Shown in pieces: positions 58,072 to 64,000 of a stretch of 64,000 nt of DNA. Position 1 is the first letter of the stretch, and each line of letters opens with the position of its first letter. The DNA is from Rhopalosiphum padi (lineage: Eukaryota > Arthropoda > Insecta > Hemiptera > Aphididae), in NCBI RefSeq assembly GCF_020882245.1, contig NC_083599.1, positions 74,135,745-74,199,744 of the forward strand, read 5' to 3'. The position numbers and the translations under genes are program-made. The notes beneath the pieces were generated by a model, which was given only the letters and a program-made list of their open reading frames with translations, searched no databases and was not told the DNA's origin.

Positions 58072-58673
58072 TACAGGGTGATTCTTTTATCATGAACCAC
58101 TCATTATTTCAAAAAGTATTCATGTATTTGAAAACATTTTTTCACATAATTTCAAGTTGTTAAAAAACAACGTTTTTATTAAAAAATTATATTTTTAAAT
58201 TTTTTTTATCCTTATATTTTTTAAGTTTTTTTACTTTTTGAATGACAACATAGAGTTTTAGTTTCATATTCCAAAGCTGAATATTTTTTGTGAGTATTTT
58301 GATACATAAAAATCGAATTTAGGGCGAGTAGTTTATCAGTTATAAGTATTTAAAGTCTTGATGCGCGAAGTAGTCGAGTGGTACGGGGTTAACTCCGCAA
58401 AATGTTTCTCCACTATTCCACTTGTCTAAACTTTAAATACGTAAAACTCATAAACTACTCGCCTTAAATTCGATTTTTATGTATCAAAATACTCAGAAAA
58501 ATTTTCTGCTTTAAAAAATATAAAAAAAAATATAAGGATAAAAAATATTTAAAAATATAATTTTTTAATAAAAACGTTTTTTTTAACAACTTGAAACTAT
58601 GTAAAAAATGTTTTTAAAAACATGAATACTTTTTGAAATAATGAGTGGTTCATGATAAAAGAATCACTCTGTA
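58072..58673. mobile_element. Foldback (long inverted repeat) element, MITE-like
   Basis: The left end TACAGGGTGATTC and right end GAATCACTCTGTA are inverted copies, and the complementarity continues for about 290 bp per arm with scattered mismatches and small indels. Inner landmarks on both arms include GGCGAGTAGTTTAT-type sequence and ATTTAAAGT. About 60 bp of unpaired spacer lies in the centre (about 58361-58420). Flanking TA on both sides fits a TA target-site duplication, as in Tc1/mariner-related MITEs. It encodes no protein, so movement would have needed a transposase elsewhere. The ends resemble the widespread arthropod ACAGGGTG-type repeat ends. Confidence 0.9.
58371..58396 (+). other. 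Pol III A-box-like core in the foldback spacer
   Basis: TAGTCGAGTGG at 58371-58381 fits the tRNA A-box pattern, followed by GGGGTTAACTCC at 58385-58396, only loosely like a B box and too close for a normal tRNA. No cloverleaf can be drawn. It may be a tRNA relic or chance. Confidence 0.2.
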
Positions 58674-59398
58674 TATTAATGAAATAAAAAACAAAACTAT
58701 ACAATTTGTATTTGGGTGGAAATACATTAAAATATTTTATGATATATATAACTTAAAACTGAATACTAAGTGTATAATATAAAATTAGTTTATATTTAAA
58801 TATTTCAATAGAATGATTGAATGTTTCGTCGGCTTCTTGCCAAAACTCAGTAACGGCAAAATCGTAATTGTTCAGAAAATGACTTTCAATTTTTTCTAAA
58901 AGTTAATTTTTGGTCTCAACCCTACAACATCTTTAATTTTTAAGATATTGACATAGTTTTTTTTTAATGAAATCTGCTTATATTACTACATTAAAATATA
59001 TAAGTTTTTTGTCAAAATGTTTAATGAAACATAGTTTTTATTATCGATAAAGTATTGTATGTAAATAATGTAACCATTAGTGAGTTTTACTGAATAGAAA
59101 AAAGATGATTATTATTTGTTTTAGCAGGAAAAAATCGATATTGGTTTAATATTAATTGTTTTTTCATAATAGACATATCCAGCTTATCATTACTAGATTG
59201 TACTTATGTCAATTATCAATATGTTTATTTAAAAATGATTTTTTGTTATTATTAACATCAACATTGATATGTTTATCATGAAAAATAAAACAAATTTAAT
59301 TATTAATAGGAATTTATTTTTATTTTTATTATTATCATAAATATTACAAAAAGAAAATAACAAATTACAACTTATATTATAAAACATAAAAATAAAAA
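58674..59398. other. A+T-rich non-coding stretch
   Basis: No gene recognised. The part next to 59399 is the region downstream of copy B and may be its 3' untranslated part. A slightly less A+T-rich island at about 58825-58925 is not assignable. Confidence 0.6.
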
Positions 59399-60371
59399 TC
59401 AGTCTTCATATACCTCTGAATCTGATTCTCCTGGTTCTGGAGCTTTATCTTTTTTAAGAGGAATACTTGGTAAATTTTTAAAAAAATTGTGAAACTTATC
59501 TGGTATCACACTTTTGTTACATAGTTTAAGCAAATCCTTTTTCTTTTCATGGCTTATTGGCATCGGTTTTGAATATAAGCAGTTAAGCTCTAAATTACTA
59601 AAATTAGTTGATGCAATTCTATTCCTAACATTTTTTTCCCCACATTAATGTATTGATATTCACTAAAATAATCATACTTATATCCAACAATGTAAGGATT
59701 ATCTTTTTTGTATTCAAAACTTTTAACTTTTAACCAGTTCATAATATTACCTTCTGTGTCTTTTTTTTTATTTTTTATCAATAAAGAAGAGAGTTGTTGT
59801 AAGTTTATAAAATCGCTGAATTGCATTTATTTTACTTCATATGGGGGCTTAGATTTATTTTTATTTCGTGTTGATCTTGCAACTTGGAAAATAGTTAGCC
59901 AATCTTGAACTGTGTAAATTGGAACATTTTTTTTAGCATTTTCTATTGCGCTGTGCATAGAATCAACCTCCATCATAGAGTGGCCACTCTCCATAAATTT
60001 ATGCTCTATTTGATCTATGTTTGTTGTTTGAATAATATAAATCATTAAAGCCATAATATTATGATTCCTATTCTGGCCACCACATGAATCTGAATATAGT
60101 GTTACATTTTTTACTTCTGGGGATAATGTTTGAATCCACTTCAAAAGACAGGAACCGATTTCTGAACTACCACATTTTCCATTAATTTCAGTCCATGTGT
60201 AGCAATATGCATTTTGAGGAGGAGCTACTTCATATAAAGTCAAGTTAAACATATTTAGTTTTCTACTATAATACATTAATGATACATCTGAACATGGTAT
60301 TTGTAGTGTAGATTGCAAGTCAAAACTGGCAACCACATAGTTACTTGTTATTTTTGATAATGTATTATCAA
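59399..60371 (-). pseudogene. YSD-x-C-x-GQN family transposon-like protein, copy B (5' truncated)
   Basis: Minus-strand frame with, in order: SFDLQSTLQIP (possible first acidic residue); LMYYSRKLNMFNLTLYE; CYTWTEINGKCGSSEIGSC; VTLYSDSCGGQNRN (possible second acidic residue); HKFMESGHSMMEVDSMHS; then a lysine-rich segment. A single in-frame TAA (59827-59829) and one frameshift near 59620 interrupt it; the shifted frame continues with LYSKPMPISHEKKKD and FHNFFKNLPSIP to an acidic tail ending in TGA at 59399-59401. About 325 codons remain. The spaced Asp residues and the fold pattern suggest an RNase H-like (DDE-type) domain, but that is inference; the family is poorly characterised and I believe it is listed as DUF7869. 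The N-terminus is cut at 60371 by a hAT-like end. Copy A at 53361-53986 is a relative. Confidence 0.8.
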
Positions 60372-60499
60372 CAGGGCTCAAAATCTTAAAAATATGCGCA
60401 TACATATGCACCAAAAAATATCAAAATATGCGCTTTAATATGCATTTATTTTTAATTAAAAAATACATACTTATTCAAATTTAATTAAAAAAAAAAACA
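60372..60499. mobile_element. hAT-like transposon end with subterminal repeats
   Basis: Starts CAGGGCTCAAAAT, matching the CAGGG start of hAT inverted ends, followed by several copies of AATATGCG/ATATGCA-type motifs (about 60390-60442), which look like subterminal transposase-binding repeats. It interrupts copy B. No matching opposite end is in the window, so this is a single end or a truncated element. Confidence 0.5.
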
Positions 60500-60810
60500 T
60501 AGGGTAGAGTTGCCTACGTTGGACCACTTTGGACATTTATGAGTATTACAGCTAACAATTTAAAATAATAAGTATTTAACTGCACTAAGATGATAGCTAA
60601 ACATGTAAACAACATTTTGGCATGGTTGGTTTTTTTTTTAATGTTTCTCATATCTTGTCCATATACACTCCTAATATTTAATTATACATTTTGTTCATAA
60701 ATAAATTAGAAATAATTAAATCAAATTATCTCTTTTGGAATATGTAAAAATATACATATATTATATTTATTAATAAAAACAGATACTTTTATAAACAAAC
60801 AAATTTTTAA

Positions 60811-61100
60811 AATAATAAAATAATAAGTACAATTTAAAAGTTATCAGTCATACCATACTGACTAGTAATTTTTATAAAATAAACAACATTTTTATACCTT
60901 CTTGGTTAAATTTTAAAAATAAACAACATTTTTAGAATAATATAATAAAAAACAATTTTAGAATAATAAAATAATAAGTACAATTTAAAAGTTATGAGTC
61001 ATACCATACTGACAAGTAATTTTTATAAAATAAACAACATTTTTAGAATAATATAATAAAAAACAATTTAAAAGTTATCAGTCACTACTTTACTGACTAG
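60811..61100. repeat. Imperfect tandem repeat, ~150-bp period
   Basis: The block 60811-60890 (AATAATAAAATAATAAG through AAACAACATTTTTA) recurs at about 60962-61044 with few changes, including CATACTGACTAG versus CATACTGACAAG. A third partial copy (TTTAAAAGTTATCAGTCA, then TACTGACTAG) follows at about 61068-61100. Confidence 0.75.
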
Positions 61101-61232
61101 TTTAAAATCAATCATTTTACAAAATTAATATTTTCAGTCTTAAGTTATAATTAAGTCTTTATACCTAATAAATTTAAAATATAGGTAATCATGGTCTTTA
61201 TTTAATTTTAAATATTGAATCTGTAGTAATTT

Positions 61233-61631
61233 TTACTGGTCACTTTTTTCAGTACACCAATGACACTCTTCAAATGTGTCACCACGATTCAATCCTAAAC
61301 ACTCTTCATGAAACCATATTGAACATTTTTTGCACATGACCATATCAATTATTTTTTCTTCCTGACAGAGAGGACAGTACCAACTAACATTACCAACATT
61401 TTTTGATGTAGATGGTATATTTTTCAATTTTTTCTTTTTATGTTGACTTCCTTGTTCATTCAGTATCTTTTTCTTTTCTAATTCCTTAGATTTTTCAATT
61501 TTTTTATTTTTGGTTTTAACACCATCAATTTTTGCTGCAGAAAAAAGTTTTTTTTTTGGTGGTCCTTTTTTTATTGTTTGCTGTGCTCTTCTGCTTTCTA
61601 GTAAGTTTTTATAGGGACTGCTTGTTAAAAC
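61233..61631 (-). pseudogene. Pogo/Tigger-like transposase C-terminus with PHD-like zinc finger
   Basis: A minus-strand frame open for 132 codons to the stop at 61233-61235. It begins, at the junction, with VLTSSPYKNLLESRRAQQ, a pattern I associate with the region after the DDE domain in pogo/Tigger transposases. Next comes a lysine-rich linker (about residues 20-68). Then a C4HC3-type finger: WYCPLC, MVMCKKC, WFHEEC and CHWC, with spacing typical of PHD fingers. In the family such terminal fingers may help chromatin or DNA binding. The frame has no start codon and no DDE domain, because the upstream half is missing at 61632. Alternative: the end of a host PHD gene, but the VLTSSPYK segment and the nearby inverted end argue for a transposon. 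Confidence 0.65.
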
Positions 61632-61699
61632 CAGAGCCGGATTAATAAAATGAGTGGTCCTGGGCTAACATATTTTTAGGGGCCCTAATTTTAAAAATA
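61632..61699. mobile_element. Second hAT-like transposon end
   Basis: Begins CAGAGCCGGATTAATAAAA and continues through GGTCCTGGGC and AGGGGCCCTAA, a layout typical of one group of hAT ends. It cuts the pogo-like transposase frame at its left edge and is itself cut by the copia element near 61700. Confidence 0.55.
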
Positions 61700-61710
61700 C
61701 ATTTCCCCTT
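61700..61710 (-). other. Polypurine-tract-like sequence after copia pol
   Basis: On the minus strand AAGGGGAAATG overlaps and follows the pol stop codon, where the polypurine primer for plus-strand synthesis sits in copia elements. The 3' LTR expected next is not recognisable. Confidence 0.45.
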
Positions 61711-64000
61711 AAACAATATACCCTAACTTAGAATTAATATATCTAATTCCCAACATCTCCCTGAGTTCCTGGAATCTTGGTCGTGGAGTTGGCTTAGTCA
61801 ATATGTCAGCTAACTGCTCCTTGCTTGGCACATATTCTAGAGAAAACATCCCTTCACTGAACTTCTCACGAATGTAATGATAGCGTACATCGATGTGTTT
61901 TGTTCGCTTATGGTATTCTGGATTTTTCACTAGTTTGATAGCGCTTTGGTTGTCTGCATACAAAACAGGTGTATCTCCCTGTGGCTCCAGAAGATCACTG
62001 ATAAGTAGCGTCAACCAAGTGAGTTCCTGTATAGATTGGCTCAGCGCTATGTATTCTGCCTCAGTAGTCGAAAGTGCTACCGATTTTTGCCTTTGTGAAC
62101 ACCATGCTACGATTCCATCTTCCATTATGAAAATGAATCCTGAAGTTGATCGTCTCGTTATTGTATCACCAGCATAGTCTGCATCACTATATCCACGCAA
62201 CTTTGGTGTTACACTAGAATCATAAATTAAACCATAATTAAACGTTCCCTTTAAATATTTAAATATGCGTTTCACCGCATTCCAATGAATTGTCAGAGGC
62301 TTTTCTAGATAACGACTGACAAGGTTTACTGCAAACGTTATATCGGGCCTTGTTATTTGGCTTAGATACAACAAACTTCCAACTGCTTCTCTGTATGGAA
62401 CTTCCCCTGCTTCCAATGATCCTGACAGATTTGGATCTAATGATTGTTGTGGATCTGTGGGAATATGCAAGACTTTGGTTTCTTCCATATTGAACCTCTC
62501 TAAAATGCGCTTGCAATATGAAGATTGGTGTACGAAAATTGAACCATCAGGTCTCTGATCAATTTCAATACCCAAGAAATGATCAAGTTCACCTTCCTTC
62601 GTCTCGAAGTTGTCCTTTAGATACTTCACCATTATGTCCACCAGCTGGTTATTTGTTGCCGCGATTAGCCCATCGTCTACAAAAATAGCGACAATTAATA
62701 ATTGATTGTTTTTATTACTTACGAATACACAAGGATCTGCTTCTTTTAGGTCAAAGTTCATCAGCATATTTTTGAACTTTTTGTTCCAGCACCTGGGCGC
62801 CTGTTTCAACCCATATAGGCTCCGTTGAAGTTTGCATACTAAATGTGTTCCATCTTCGTAACCTTTTGGCTGTTTCATATAAATGTCTTCTTCAAGATCT
62901 CCATATAAGAATGCTGTTTTAATGTCAAATTGTCTGAGTACTAATTTTCTGGCTGCTGCTATCGCAAGTATTACTCGAATAGAATCATATTTCACTACTG
63001 GGCTGAATGTTTCTTGAAAATCTATTCCATGAACTTGCGCACATCCCTTTATCACTAACCTTGCTTTGTACCGATCGACATCTCCGTTCGCTTTGTATTT
63101 AGTATTGTATACCCAACCATTATTGATAGGTTTTTTATTCTGAGGCAAGACCACAAGTGTCCATGTTTCATTCTTATTTAATGACAACATTTCATCGTTC
63201 ATTGCTGCCTTCCAATTATCTGAATTGTCACCTGTCATAGCGTCTTCGAATGTAACTGGATCATTACATGCTGAAAATAACGCATCTTTATATCTGATAG
63301 GTTTATTGAGCTTTCCTCTGTCTCTGAGTGTCATTCTTGTTTGCTCTTCAACTCCTATTGTTATCTGTTCATCATCATCCAACTTTTCTTCGTCGTCGTT
63401 GTTGTCTTCCTCATCTCCAGCTTCTCCTTCCAAATTTATTTCTTCCTCTTCTTCTTTATTTATGATTTTTACTTGTGTAGCTGTAGATGGACTTGTTGAC
63501 TCTTTGAATATTACATCTCTGCTTATTGAAATTTCTCTTCCATCAAAGCATATACGATATCCTTTGGTTTCTTCTGAGTATCCAACGAATATACCTTTTC
63601 TACCCTTTTGATCCCATTTTCTTCGTTTTTCTTTTGGTATATGTGCATATACTTCGGTACCAAAAATTTTCAGATGCTTTATATCGGGTGTTTTATTGAA
63701 CCATAATTCATAAGGTGTTTTTCCTTCTTGACCTGTGTTACCTGTACGATTTATTGTATACACGACTGTATTCACTGCTTCTGCCCAAAGTGTCTTAGAT
63801 AAATTTTTGCTATATAACATAGTTCTGGCCGCTTCTACAATTGTTCGCATTGATCTTTCCGCCTTGCCATTTTGCTGGGGCGTGTATGGTACACTCGTCT
63901 CATGTTTTATTCCTAATTTATCCAATAAGGCTTTTACTTCAGTATTTTTATATTCCAGACCACAATCACTTCTTAAAGTAATTACTGAAATATTTAACTG
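61709..64000 (-). CDS. pol: Ty1/copia retrotransposon pol polyprotein, C-terminal part, intact frame
   Basis: Continuous minus-strand frame of 763 codons, open to the window edge (no start in view), stop at 61709-61711. Visible residues 1-~170: integrase, with RSDCGLEY (Asp12) and PQQNGKAER (Glu48), 35 residues apart as in D,D35E. About 175-215: acidic linker rich in Glu and Asp. About 275-525: copia-type reverse transcriptase, with RYKARLVIKG, FDIKTAFLYGDLEEDIYM (Asp359), SLYGLKQAPR and FVDD (Asp442-443). About 600-740: RNase H, with YSDADYAG (Asp606), STTEAEY and YADNQSAIKL (Asp683), then HKRTKHIDVRYH. All catalytic positions I can place are present and no stop or frameshift is seen, unlike the other elements here, so it is a younger insertion. 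Gag, protease and the 5' part lie beyond 64000; no 3' LTR follows. Confidence 0.97.
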   Translation of the reverse strand, partial: QLNISVITLRSDCGLEYKNTEVKALLDKLGIKHETSVPYTPQQNGKAERSMRTIVEAARTMLYSKNLSKTLWAEAVNTVVYTINRTGNTGQEGKTPYELWFNKTPDIKHLKIFGTEVYAHIPKEKRRKWDQKGRKGIFVGYSEETKGYRICFDGREISISRDVIFKESTSPSTATQVKIINKEEEEEINLEGEAGDEEDNNDDEEKLDDDEQITIGVEEQTRMTLRDRGKLNKPIRYKDALFSACNDPVTFEDAMTGDNSDNWKAAMNDEMLSLNKNETWTLVVLPQNKKPINNGWVYNTKYKANGDVDRYKARLVIKGCAQVHGIDFQETFSPVVKYDSIRVILAIAAARKLVLRQFDIKTAFLYGDLEEDIYMKQPKGYEDGTHLVCKLQRSLYGLKQAPRCWNKKFKNMLMNFDLKEADPCVFVSNKNNQLLIVAIFVDDGLIAATNNQLVDIMVKYLKDNFETKEGELDHFLGIEIDQRPDGSIFVHQSSYCKRILERFNMEETKVLHIPTDPQQSLDPNLSGSLEAGEVPYREAVGSLLYLSQITRPDITFAVNLVSRYLEKPLTIHWNAVKRIFKYLKGTFNYGLIYDSSVTPKLRGYSDADYAGDTITRRSTSGFIFIMEDGIVAWCSQRQKSVALSTTEAEYIALSQSIQELTWLTLLISDLLEPQGDTPVLYADNQSAIKLVKNPEYHKRTKHIDVRYHYIREKFSEGMFSLEYVPSKEQLADILTKPTPRPRFQELREMLGIRYINSKLGYIV

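Larger units (their letters stand above)
60502..61631 (-). mobile_element. 3' part of a pogo/Tigger-like DNA transposon
   Basis: Left end begins GGGTAGAGTTGCCTACG next to TA (60500-60501), which fits a pogo-type inverted end with TA target. On the minus strand the transposase 3' part lies at 61233-61631, and the intervening 700 bp would be the 3' untranslated region, including two ~80-bp direct repeats. The right part is cut by the hAT-like end at 61632, so the DDE domain and the other inverted end are missing. Confidence 0.55.

Noticed and set aside
58371..58440. tRNA gene
   Set aside because: An A-box-like motif is present, but no cloverleaf, anticodon stem or properly spaced B box can be drawn.
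61893..62516. Extra open frames inside copia pol (61893-62177 plus, 62259-62516 minus)
   Set aside because: Out-of-frame shadows of the intact pol reading frame.
63225..63611. Plus-strand serine-rich open frame of 128 codons
   Set aside because: Complement of the acidic linker of copia pol; the serine runs are reversed Glu/Asp codons.

Overview
The window looks like a heterochromatic or repeat-rich stretch of an animal nuclear genome, most likely a hemipteran insect (aphid-like). The grounds are very high A+T throughout, an insect errantivirus-type envelope remnant, an RTE/BovB-like LINE, hAT and pogo fragments, a copia element, and two copies of a transposon-like protein family with a YSD-x-C-x-GQN motif that I associate with hemipteran genomes. 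The organism is an inference; no host gene, rRNA or tRNA gene was found.

Region 1 (1-50134) is one tandem satellite array: 59 complete monomers and one broken edge monomer, unit about 840 bp, all head-to-tail, with no insertion. The array probably continues to the left of the window. Linked diagnostic sites define a few monomer types, and these types recur in ordered higher-order blocks: a four-unit pattern near the left end, an 8-unit block (25202-31921) followed by a 7-unit copy of it (31922-37801) that lost one unit through a crossover inside a monomer, then two 4-unit blocks (38642-45357), then alternating dimers up to the right edge. The last monomer changes abruptly from near-identical to clearly diverged sequence at about 50036 and stops at 50134.

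Region 2 (50135-52712) is the 3' part of a decayed Ty3/gypsy-class errantivirus-like element on the minus strand: integrase C-terminal tail, envelope gene broken over several frames, and a probable 3' LTR that abuts the satellite.

Region 3 (52713-56035) holds broken minus-strand coding remnants: a YSD-x-C-x-GQN family copy (A), an RTE-like LINE with endonuclease and the start of the reverse transcriptase, and a short unrecognised coding-like piece.

Region 4 (56036-59398) is A+T-rich non-coding DNA containing a 602-bp foldback element (58072-58673).

Region 5 (59399-64000) is a mosaic of joined transposons: YSD-x-C-x-GQN copy B, a hAT-like end, the 3' part of a pogo/Tigger-like element whose transposase ends in a PHD-like zinc finger, a second hAT-like end, and a long intact Ty1/copia pol reading frame running off the right edge. 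Every recognisable coding remnant in the 14-kb flank is on the minus strand. No cellular pathway is encoded; the window is about repeat biology: satellite homogenisation on one side and transposon accumulation on the other.
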